Source: Acanthamoeba sp. SK_2022b (lineage: Eukaryota > Discosea > Longamoebia > Acanthamoebidae). From it: a stretch of 64,000 bases of DNA. Shown here piece by piece: positions 54,793 to 64,000 of the stretch. Below the pieces are notes generated by a model, which made no database searches, was not told the origin of the DNA, and was given only the letters and a program-made list of their open reading frames with translations. The DNA lies in the NCBI GenBank assembly GCA_027943245.1, contig JANDJZ010000135.1, positions 53,694-117,693 on the forward strand. Reading direction: 5' to 3'. The translations under genes were made by a program, and so were the position numbers. Within the stretch, counting starts at the first letter, position 1. The number at the start of each line of letters is the position of its first letter.

Positions 54793-55740
54793 CCTTTTTT
54801 AAAGATCAAACCTGGTGTGCCTACTTCCCCTTCCCATACCTCCTTCCTTGCCTCTCACTCTACCAGCCCAGCCCTTTCATCAGCTCAAAAATGAACTACA
54901 TCAGGCCACAAGTTTGATGTGAATATGCGAACACTTCAGCACAAACCAACATGAAGCCCACTCCCAGTCCAAGAAGTTCTTCAATATAATCTGGACATAC
55001 CTGAAACTGGCCCAGTCAGCAGAGCTGGATCTCATGGTGGCTGGGTGCAGTGTTGTATGGGATCACAAGGTAATTGATGTGACTGGATCCCACAAGAGTG
55101 GTCAAGTTCAAGCCAGTCTGTAGGCTAGTCATGAGCTCATGGAGCGTAGCAAGTTGACTCTGGAGGTCATTGATGACCTGGTGGTGGTCCTGGACTCCAC
55201 TGTTGGACATAGAATCATGTAGATGTGGGGAGAGTTGAGAAGCAATTGTGGTTGTCAGACACAGCTGGTAGCGTAGTGAGGTTTTCACTAGCTAGAGCAA
55301 AACACTATGGTGTGTGTAGTGTACAGGTTCTGGTCTTGGGGTGTTTCATACATAGTAGCGTGGGCCCATAACCTGTCAGCAGAGCTGGATCTCAGCAAAT
55401 CTTTGTGTAAAAGAGTAGAACCATTCTATTGATATTTGAGATCGCTTTTAAATTGTGAGGTTGTGTTGACAGAAGACTTAATTGGTCAGAGCTTTGCAGT
55501 GGGGAGTTTTGTGAAGAGAGAGAGAGAGGTGGAAAGTGAGATTATGAGATCTTGTTTGTGAAACTTGATCTCAGAATGAGGAGTAGAGACTTGCTCCACG
55601 ATGTTGAACTTGTGTTATCCAACTGGCCCCACCCCCACTCTCAGCAGCATAGAGCTTCCCAGTGGCTCGTACACCACCAGCCCATCCAAGGTTATCCAAC
55701 ACACAAGAGCATTCTGGGCTAGAATGTACTCCACTCCTCC
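54793..55740. other. Gene-poor region
   Basis: No gene seen. A short direct repeat (agtcagcagagctggatctca near 55014 and tgtcagcagagctggatctca near 55374) is present. Confidence 0.5.
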
Positions 55741-57070
55741 CCATCTCCCTTTTAGTGGGGTATAAAGTTGTAGTGCCTTCCATGGGGGGAGAGAAGGGGC
55801 TGCATTGGCCAGGCAGGTGGGTAGGTCTTGCCATGGCATGGGTGAGTTGCAGAACTTGAAGTTGAGGTTGGTTGGCAGTGAGTGAACAGGAGAAATGGGG
55901 AGTGCACTTCTACTTTACACTTGCCCCATTGCCAGCTCAGAACAAAAAGCATATGGTCAGTTGGAACACCAACTGGGACTAGGAAAGCTGAGACAGGTGC
56001 ATTGGAGGGGGACACCAGTGCTGTGTCAATTCTGGTAGCTTGGACAGTGCCTCAGGTTATTCTGCTCCAAGAACTCAATGGTATGGGGGTGGAGAGACCT
56101 TATGCACCCTTGAGTCTTCTGGACTTAGCAAAGGAGCAGAGGCCCAGGTGGGTTTTTGCATTGGGGTTGGCCAAAATCAATGCTCTTTGCCTATGCATTG
56201 CGGTCCCCTATGACAATGACATCCCCTTGCTTTTGGAGTTCTTCTACCCTATGGTTGAGGTCAGTTTTGAAGAAGCAATTGTTCTCCTTCCATTGGGGCC
56301 ATGATTCCAATGATAAAGGTGCAGGTTGATGATGACATTCTTGTAAGGTAGGTCAGGGATCAGGTCAAGTATTTGGACTTGGAAAGCCTTGCCTAGGGCC
56401 AGATCCTTTAGAGGGGTTACCAGGATGGGTTACCAGGTTATTCAGGGGTAGGAGGTAGGGCCACTCTTCAGTTTACAGCTTGGTTTTGGAGAGGATAAGG
56501 ATGTCAAGGTGGTGTTTATTAAAGACATGGGAGATGAGTGGGAGTTTAGAGGAGAAGCTGCCATGGACATTGAGAGAACCCACTTTGATTATCCCACCAT
56601 TCCACAAGTTCTAGGAAGGCTGCAAGAGGAGGGAGGAGGGTGGGATGAAGTGGGGGGTTCCTTTGGGCAGGATTGGTCGTTTGGATTGTGCCAAGAAAGG
56701 AGCTTGCCTGCCAAGGTAGTGACCAAGCTACCAAGATTGGATGATTGATAGTTCCACACCTGAGATTTTGGATGAGGTTGGGTGGGGCAGTGGTCTGGGG
56801 TGGTCTGGTGGGAGATTGAGTTTGGGTAGTGGGGCTGTGAGATGAGGCTGTGTGATGGAGGAGCTCATGAAATGAGGGTTGGGCTTGGGGGGGGGGCTGG
56901 GGAGAGTAGGGTTGGTGAGGGGGCTGGGGTTGGTGAGGTCGCTGGGGGTGAGGTTGGAGGGTGGCATGGGACCAGAGGCAGGGCCTGGTTGGGAATGGGT
57001 CTGTGAGGGGGGGGGGCAGGGCGGGGCCAGAGGAGTCTGTTGGAATTGTCTGGGAGAAGGAAGGGCTGGA
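55741..57070 (-). mobile_element. LINE endonuclease (APE-type) remnant and upstream Pro-rich region
   Basis: On the minus strand, near 56580-56480, one reads SLNVHGSFSSKLPLISHVFN and then LDILILSKTKL, as at the start of LINE endonucleases (LNVRG...DILCLQETHL). Near 56060-55930 one reads ATRIDTALVSPSN and VGVPTDHMLFVL, matching the SRIDYIFVS...TDH end of the domain. Stops and frame changes lie between them. A proline-rich frame (about 57070-56740) precedes it. All of this is non-functional. Confidence 0.7.
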
Positions 57071-57462
57071 CCTTGCAAAGGACAGAATTTGGCGATGCTG
57101 TACCTGAAGTCCACGGCTGCCTGCTGCCCCCTGCTGCTCGTGATGTTGTTGCTTCCGATCTCTCCATTGAGCTTGACCGCTTTGAGTAGCTGCAAGTGTG
57201 TGAGAGAGCATCGCCTCCTCCACTACTGGCCTGGCCGTTCAGCAAGTAGGTCGCCACGCTGGAGATGTTGAGCGATTCAGAGAAGGTGAAGAACTGCAGC
57301 TCCACTCGTCGCGTTCTCGCTTGCGCACGCCGACGACGAATTGATTGTGGAGAGGCTGGGTGAGAAGACGAATGACTGCATCGCTCTGAACTCAGGAGTC
57401 GTTGCATCAGTGTCTGCCGCCACCTCCCTCCACAACCCTGAAACACATGCGTAAAGGACCCG

Positions 57463-58110
57463 TCACGCCAATAAAATTGGAGGGAGAAGTGGCGAAGGGG
57501 TTGGCGACTGCGATGGTGATGGTGATGATGAATGGAATGGCGAAGGTGACGGCGACAGCGACTGCGACGACGAAGGCGACGGTGAAGGCGACCTCGATGG
57601 GGATGGCGATAGTGAGGGAGAGGGCGGCATGTAGACAATGCCAATAGTGCCTTGTCTGGTCAGCGCCACGCTGGACAGCTCTCCTGCGTGGTTGTTGGGT
57701 CCGCTGACCTCGCCCTGGAGTTCTTTGCCCCAGCACAGCACGGACCTGTTGCTGATGCCACACGCGTGATAGTATCCGGCGATCTTTTCGAACGTGCGGG
57801 AGGGCTCCGGTCTCAGGCCATGAATGTTCTCTCCCCAACACATAGCGGTCCTGTTCTTCAGCAAACCGCAAGTGTCGTAGAGGGTGGTGACCACCTGCTT
57901 GAAGGCCGGGCCCGTCAGTGGTACCACTGTCTGATTGTAGTCGTTGTTCCCCAGCAGTGGATGGCGCCGTCGTGGGGCAGGCCACACGTGTGGCGCATGA
58001 TAAGGCTGATGCTCGAGAAGTTGTAGGGCGGGACCTGCGTCGGGAAGCTGTCAGAGGCCCAGCACACCACCAGCCCGTTGGCTTGCAGGCCGCAACAACG
58101 ATCAAGAGAA
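57463..58110 (-). pseudogene. RCC1-like repeat protein fragment with Ser-Pro tail, frameshifted
   Basis: Minus strand. The first frame reads CGLQANGLVVCWA, RHTCGLPHDGAIHCWG; after a CCCC run (about 57949-57953) the frame must change by one to continue NNDYNQTVVPLTGPAF, DTCGLLKNRTAMCWGENIHG, ACGISNRSVLCWGKELQG. The repeated CGL...CWG pattern is that of RCC1/BLIP-II-like beta-propeller blades in secreted or surface protist proteins. A Ser-Pro repeat of about 50 residues follows, then the frame ends at 57463. The LINE-derived sequence begins a few hundred bases downstream. Confidence 0.6.
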
Positions 58111-58849
58111 AACCCGGATGCAATGTAACTCCATCAGGAAAATGATTTTCCCAAACTTTGGAATTGAATTCGGTGGAAAACTAGCATTTCCTGTTCAATT
58201 TCGGTGCCGCAGGGAGAAGGGCGTCGCGCTAGGCCTACGACATGAGGAGACTCGAACTCCATTTCGTCGCCTTATGCATGCACGACCCCATGGGAGGTGT
58301 AACGCTACCGTCCAAAAAAAACTCTAGCTCTTGTTGCAGGCCAGCAAAGGTGGAATGTAACCTGTATTCCAACCAACGTTGTCCCATAATGGCCTCTGCG
58401 GTCTCTTGCCACGCCTATTTAGAGGGCCCATATCTGTTAAGAAGGGCAAGGAGTAGGGTGTTCTAATGATGAGCAAGGAGCTTACCACCCATGCCGGAGA
58501 CGTCCCATGGAGCAGTAAATCCTCTGAGCTTACCACCTCGGGAGACGTCCAGAGAGCAGTAAATCCTCTGAAGGCCCCTACTTCTACTTTTTGCTTCTAT
58601 CATACACAAACGACATGGTTCATGAAGTTCCCAATGATCTTTCATCTTCGTAAGATTTGTGCGTCGTTTGATTGATTAGAGCTCGTAATGCGCAACCGCT
58701 CAGGGACCGCCTTCAACTCCAGAGGTTAAGGCAGGGTCGCCAACGAACCTTTGACAGACGCACCTCTGACTAACTCTCTTAAGAGAGGCCACCGTTCATC
58801 GCGCCTCGCGAGCTCGGAGCGTGCGGCCCTTCTCTGGGTCGGCTACCCG
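58111..58849. other. No gene seen
   Basis: Between two RCC1-like stretches. It contains a local direct repeat of about 40 bases (gagcttaccacc...gacgtcc at about 58479-58508 and 58528-58551). Confidence 0.45.
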
Positions 58850-59450
58850 AACCTGCTCAAACTCGACGACTACGGCCAAGATGGACCTGAGCCCGTTCGA
58901 CTTCCACATCCTCCCCAACGATACCTCCATTCACTACGCGTTGGCGTAGGATCCATGGTGGCGTCGAGCGTTGCAAGTTTCCACCGGCGCGAAAGAGAGC
59001 TTTCGAGATCAGACGCGCCCAGAGAGAGAAAGAGAGGGCCCTACACGACCAATTCGAACGACGTGCGGCGGCGTGTAGTCGACCCCAGCATAGCATGGCG
59101 TCCTTGTCCAGGCGCAAAGCTGGTGCAGCAGCGGCCAGGCGACGGGATAGGGCTCGTTTGGAGGTAGTTGTCGCCCCAACATGCGTAAGAGTGGTTGCCT
59201 TCAGACCGCAGTAGCGGAGGTTGGTCACCCGGGCAAAGGGGGGACAAGCCTGTACCAGCCCCAGAACCGGAGCGGGTGGTCGACCAACTGAGCGCACGCC
59301 AGGCCGAGTGGCAGTGTGCGCGTTGAGCTCCTCGGGGTTGTGTTGCATGTAATCTGCGATACGGGCTGGTGCCAACGACGTTTTCCTTGTCGCAAAGCAC
59401 ATGTGCCGTCGCCCGTCGTGCGTGGTTGAGAGGAGACCATGGGGGATGTG
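58850..59450 (-). pseudogene. Heavily frameshifted RCC1-like repeats
   Basis: Minus-strand fragments in three different frames: GDGTCALRQGKRRWHQ, LACAQLVDHPLRFWGWY, RSEGNHSYACWGDNYLQTS and LRLDKDAMLCWGRLHA. Each is a partial RCC1-like blade with C-A-L and C-W-G landmarks. Frequent frame changes suggest a decayed upstream part of the same gene as 57463-58110; undetected introns could account for some of them. Confidence 0.5.
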
Positions 59451-59571
59451 CGAGAAGTGTTGATAGGCGCTCACACATCAAAGGAAAAAGACCCCATTGG
59501 TCGATATTTGCAGTTTTATTGAACGGAGAGGATCAGAGGGCAGAGAGAGAGAGAGAGAGGCTGGCTCCTCT

Positions 59572-60014
59572 TCACTGCTTGGCCTTGCCCGTCGTGGAGG
59601 AGGCGGCAGCGGCGGCGTCCTCTTCCTTCTTCTTCAAGATCACGAACCCTTCCATGATGGGCGTCACCGACACATCTGAAAGAACCGCCACGCCACGTCA
59701 GCAGCTCACCACCAACCCGATGAGGCAGGCAAGAGAAGGGGAGAGGGGCGGCGTACAATCGTCGGTGGCGAGCTCTGCCCGCTCGCCGTGGCCGATGAGG
59801 ACGGGCGTGGTGTGCGTCTGCGATCCGGTGATGGTCTTGGGGTGGCCGGCCTGGCCCACGACGTCGACGGCCGTGCCCACGCGCACGGGCACTTGGAGAG
59901 GCTTGAGGTTCTCGTCGAACGTCATCAGCATGCGCGGGTAGATCGCGCTCACCAGCGTGTACAGCAGGTAGTGCGACTTGCCCATGATCACTGCGACGGC
60001 GCCCCGAGTCAGCG

Positions 60015-60055
<41 letters not shown>

Positions 60056-60936
60056 GTCGACAACAATATAGGCCACGTACAGTTCTTCATGTCGAGGCAG
60101 GCGTGCATGGTGGCGAGGAGGCCGGCAAAGGCCACGCGGTGCATGAGGCCCTCGGAGTGGAAGGGGGCCAGGGCGAGCGTGCCCTTGCCCATGTGCAGCA
60201 GGCCCTGCGCGAGCCTGACCACGAAGAGGTGGTTGGGCTCCTTGTAGTAGTAGGCCGACAGACTCCGCAGCAGCTTGGCCGCGCGCGAGTTGTTGGTGCC
60301 CGCGGCGATCAGGCCCAGACCGAAGATGGCGCCCTGCGACACCTCCGGGTCGGCGTCGTGCGTGAGCTGGAAACACCGAAACCAATCGTCAGCCCGCCTA
60401 GCCTTGTGTGCCATTCCACACATTCCACATTCCACATACACAAACACACATTCCACACAGCACAAGAAGGGCACCGAACCTTGGAGAGGGTGTCCATGAC
60501 GGTGACGGAGGGGTCGCCGACGGAGAGGAGGCCGAGGGCGAGCGGGATGGCTCGGCGGACGACCGGCTCGCCGTACTGCAGGAGGTGGTCAAAGGTGCGG
60601 ACGGCCATGGACCGGCCGAGGTCCTCGCCCATGGCGATCATGGCGATGCCCAGCACGGCGACGGCCTGGTGGCTGTTGTCCTTCTCGAGGTGCTCGCCGC
60701 ACACGGACAGCAGGCTCTGCACCTTGAGCACGTTGGCGGTGCCGGCGTAGGCGCAGGCGTCGACCGTGAGGTAGGCATACCGGCCCGCCTCGCCCTCGAT
60801 GGCCTTGAGCGTGGCCAGCGTCACGTCGGCGTCCTCCTGCTTGGCTGTTGGTCCGTCATCATCATCATCATCATGAAGAAGAAGACGAGAAGGTGATGTC
60901 ATCATGTGAGTACACTGGTAACGAAGTGAGGGAGGG

Positions 60937-60999
<63 letters not shown>

Positions 61000-63333
61000 C
61001 ACTGAGGAAGAGCAGGCCGAGGCCGAGCGAGAGGAACCGCGCGTGGGAGGACTTGAGGCGGGCCTCGTCGCTCTCCATGAGCACGCCGAGCATGTTCTGG
61101 GCGATGTCGGCCTGGGCCGTGCCGACAAAGATCATGCCGAGGGCGAGGGCGGCGATGCCGACCACCTCCATGGAGGCCGACGAGTCCTCGAGCGCCGGGG
61201 TGATGAGCTCCATCATGTCCTCCCGGGCCGACCCGGCGTAGGCGATGCCCAGGCCCAGGATGGCGCCGATGCGCATGAGCGCGTTCGAGTCGCTGATGTA
61301 GTCGGACAGCAGGGCCAGCGCCGGGTCGCAGTCGTTCCTCACCCCCGAATTTACGATGCCTGCAGCGACCCAATCAGCACAAAGACCGAAATAAAGGGCC
61401 GGCCAATGGCAAATGGGCGGGGGGGGGCACGCACCAACGGCGAGCAGGGCGCCGGCCTTGATGTAGTCCTCCTTGGAGTAGAGGTACTTGTCGATCTGCG
61501 TGAGACCGCCGTCGACGTCCCACAGCAGGATCATGCCCAGCGACGCCGCCGCGCTCATCATGCCGTGCTCCCTGTTCTTGTAGATCCACTTGGTCTCTGC
61601 ACGTTCACGCTGTGAGCGCGTGTGATAAGCGTGGCGAGGGGAGAGGCGAAGGAAGGTTTCCGCGGACCCTCGTCGGTCATCAGCTTGTCCTGGCCAAAGG
61701 CCGCGTTGACGAACGCGTTGACAAAGGTGGAGGCGAGGTTGTTCCTGGCCGAGTCGACGTTGGCGCCAAAGGTGTTCCTGTTGTCGGTGGTGCTGGTCTT
61801 GTAGATGTCCTCTGGCGTCTTGGCCTCCATCACGTCTGTGCGGAGCAGCGCGCGCGTGTCAGGCCAAGGAGACGAGGCCACTTGAGAAAGCAAGGAGAGA
61901 AAAGAAAGAGAAAAGAGAGGGCCACGCACCGAGATCGCGAGCGAGAACGAGGAAGTGCTCGCTCAAGTTGGTGTGGTAGATGATCTCCGTGAGGCTCTCG
62001 TCCGACTCGTCGATGGTGTGGAAGAGGTTCTGGCGCGCGAGAATGAACGCCAGCTGCTTCTTGACGGTGCTGTTTTATATAAAACAAATTAATAATCAGA
62101 AGAAAAAATAAATATAAATAAAGAAATAAATATTAAAACAAAACGTACGCGTCGGGGCAGGATTCGTAGATGGAGCGGATCTCGTTCACGTCGTTGAGGC
62201 GGATGGCCATGTGGAGCGCGGCCGGGTGGCGGTTGAGCTTCTTGTAGATCTCGAGGGTCACGCGAAGGACCTGCGTGTCCTCGGGCTCGGGCACGTAGTC
62301 GGCGCAGCTCTTGAGGTAGAGGCACACGCGCTCGAGGTTGGCATCGTCGACGTGCTCGATCACCTTGTCCAGCTTGTCGACCTCCATCAGCAGGTCGATG
62401 GCCTCGTGCTCGGCGTTGTGATGCATGTTGAAGGGCACGATGATGTCGACCAGCTCCAGCAGCTCGTCGGCCGGCTTGCCCTCCTCGGTCCTCTTCTGGA
62501 ACTCCTGGCCCACCTCTCCCGCCAGGTTGCTGTTGCGCCGAACACGAGTCAGCTATAACAAGAAGACGATCGATGGCGCCACATGATGGTGCTTGTGCAG
62601 GAGAAGGAGGCGGGCGCTTACCGAACGTATTCGTGGCCCCACGAGCCGATGTCGGTCCAGTTGCCCTTGAGTTTGTAGTGCAGGCTTTCCCTGGTGCCCT
62701 CGGCCGCCATGGTCATGGCGAGAATGGAGACTACATCAGCCAGAGATTTCTGTAGTTGTAGGAAAGAAGAAGGTGCACACAGTGAATGAGTGTCCATTCT
62801 ATGCGTAAAGCATTTGAACATGCCCGCTACACAAAAACAGAAGATGAAAAAAAAAGAAATAAAATGCGCTCAGATCAAGATGACAGCAACGAGATCGCAC
62901 CTTGTTCTCGCCGTCAGGAAGCTTTTCATAAACGCTCTTGAGAAGATCGTAGTGAGGACGAAGGAATTTGAGTGGCTTGGGCACGGCGGTCATCGACGAT
63001 GTGGCAGACTTGATCTCGGTCTTGAGCGTCTCAAGCGCCACTCGCGCGATGCCCTCATCGACGTCCTGTGTGCGTGTGACGAGCAGATCCAACTCTTCCT
63101 TCTTCTGGATGTCTTCCTCAGACTGCACAGCGCCACCAATGCCAAGAGGGGTGATGATTTTAATTGTGAGTTGATTGGCTTTGCTGCTTGTCTTAGAAAA
63201 GAAGAAGATGGCGGGCCTGCCGTACCATCTCTTCCTCTTCCTTCTTCTTCTTGGCATTTTTGTCCTTGCCCTTCTGCTGATCCTTGTCAGTGGGCTGCTG
63301 CTCTTGCGTCGTATCCTTCTTCTCTGTGTCCAT
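59572..63333 (-). CDS. PSMD2: 26S proteasome regulatory subunit RPN1 (PSMD2)
   Basis: Twelve exons: 63333-63226, 63122-62901, 62749-62622, 62529-62149, 62069-61930, 61835-61668, 61596-61435, 61359-61003, 60844-60480, 60366-60081, 59990-59757 and 59675-59572; all in phase; 884 residues (human 908). A Lys/Glu-rich N-terminus is followed by [36 protein letters not shown], and then the proteasome/cyclosome (PC) repeats: [73 protein letters not shown] and [16 protein letters not shown]. Near the end [20 protein letters not shown] and [17 protein letters not shown] match human closely. RPN1 is the largest base subunit; it binds ubiquitin-like shuttle factors and USP14. Two introns hold CA/GT arrays. 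Confidence 0.97.
60018..60053. repeat. (CA)n microsatellite in an RPN1 intron
   Basis: About 36 bases of CA in the intron between exons 10 and 11. Confidence 0.95.
60940..60997. repeat. (GT)n microsatellite in an RPN1 intron
   Basis: About 57 bases of GT next to the exon 8 donor. Confidence 0.96.
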
Positions 63334-63664
63334 GCTGCTGCGATCTATCCTCAACTATATATCTTCTCTCTCGTGTGTGCGCAGTGCAATCTAATCAATC
63401 AAATGGGGTCCCGTGTGCAGATCGTGAAGCCCACACTGCTGCGTTTGCTGTGCCAACACCTCACGAGACGCTGGCACACATTGTCGACACTCCAGCGTCG
63501 ACTGGGACGCCTTGGGGACAGCTGATTGATGTCGACATTTCGCGGAGACGCTTTTGGCTGGCCCAGCTCTCGTTCTTAGTTTGATTTGAAGATCGAAGCA
63601 GGAGGAGAGGGCACGCAGCAACCGAAACGGCGGCACGGTGAAGCGTGGCACAAAGAGAAAACGG
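63334..63664. promoter_or_regulatory. Shared divergent promoter region, RPN1 / next gene
   Basis: 331 bases between opposite start codons. No specific element is identified. Confidence 0.35.
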
Positions 63665-64000
63665 ATGGCCTACTACGCCAATATCGTAGTGCGATCGTTG
63701 AACCACCCCGTCGGCGCCGACGGTCCTCTCGACGAGGGCGAAGACACCTACTTCCCCACAGTGCATGTAGAAGCCGGACAAGCAAGCCCAGGTGCACCTC
63801 TTGCCCATTTGCCTCTTTCCCCCTTTTCTCCTCTGATCCGATCTCGCCGATAGTCCAAGCAGAAGCCCCCAAGAAAAAGGTGTGCGGGGTGGACTACTGC
63901 TACGCTCTCTTCGACGGCGTGCCGCCCTCTTCTCCCACCCCCCACGCATCTGCAGGCGAACAGGCATACGAACAGGCCCACACCGCCTCGCCCCGACAGG
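63665..64000 (+). CDS. Unidentified protein, N-terminal part, cut by window end
   Basis: Exon 63665-63788 (MAYYANIVVRSLNHPVGADG...) joins in phase to exon 63854-64000 (VQAEAPKKKVCGVDYCYALF...), giving about 90 residues before the window ends. The composition is coding-like and then becomes Ala/Glu/Ser/Pro-rich. No family is recognised from this part. Confidence 0.5.

Overview
The window is nuclear DNA of a protist with a GC-rich, intron-rich, compact genome. Almost every protein gene is split by short introns (about 60-180 bases). Most begin GT, very often GTACG or GTGCG, and two appear to begin GC. Genes lie close together on both strands. The gene set points to an amoebozoan, most likely Acanthamoeba-like: an animal-type selenocysteine thioredoxin reductase, an HPS1/BLOC-3 subunit, a slime-mould cAMP-receptor-like GPCR, a hybrid histidine kinase, a PPR protein and a C2 protein with a Gly/Pro/Gln tail. 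The organism assignment is inference; no rRNA or organelle marker is present.

Layout. 1-4.3 kb: 3' part of a DNAJC8-like splicing J-protein, an acidic Ser/Asp/Glu protein ending in a CaaX box, and a mitochondrial ISCA2-like Fe-S assembly protein. 4.6-11 kb: an AT-richer, gene-poor stretch with five tRNA genes, decayed membrane-protein fragments and about 2 kb of CACCA/GTGGT low-complexity DNA. 11-14.1 kb: a PPR gene and an amino-acid transporter with a frameshift. 15.6-19.5 kb: a lone WD40 exon and a 10-exon thioredoxin reductase whose end reads Gly-Cys-UGA-Gly-stop, with a well-formed SECIS hairpin downstream. 19.7-21.4 kb: a 178-base inverted duplication carrying tRNA-Tyr, with tRNA-Pro in the spacer. 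21.5-28.6 kb: a METTL21-like methyltransferase, a 16-exon E2-domain protein and an unidentified gene. 28.7-36.1 kb: a GPCR, a C2-domain protein and a membrane hybrid histidine kinase lacking the usual phospho-accepting His. 37.2-49.7 kb: HPS1, NDUFA13/GRIM-19, a UEV (MMS2-like) protein, an MDH with a mitochondrial presequence, a SET protein and a membrane-anchored phosphoglycerate-mutase-family enzyme. 49.8-59.5 kb: a coiled-coil gene, then a decayed region with LINE endonuclease and reverse-transcriptase remnants, a fold-back inverted repeat and broken RCC1-like repeats. 59.6-64 kb: the 26S proteasome subunit RPN1/PSMD2 and the start of another gene.

Five near-identical tRNA-Trp genes and three intron-containing tRNA-Tyr genes are scattered between the protein genes. 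Several gene pairs are head-to-head with 200-330 bases between start codons, suggesting shared promoters. (GT)n/(CA)n arrays recur inside introns. The genes are ordinary cellular ones and form no single pathway cluster. The most notable content is the selenoprotein with its SECIS, the atypical kinase, the E2-domain protein and the mosaic tRNA duplications. Exon coordinates were derived by hand from GT/GC-AG sites, reading-phase continuity and recalled family alignment.
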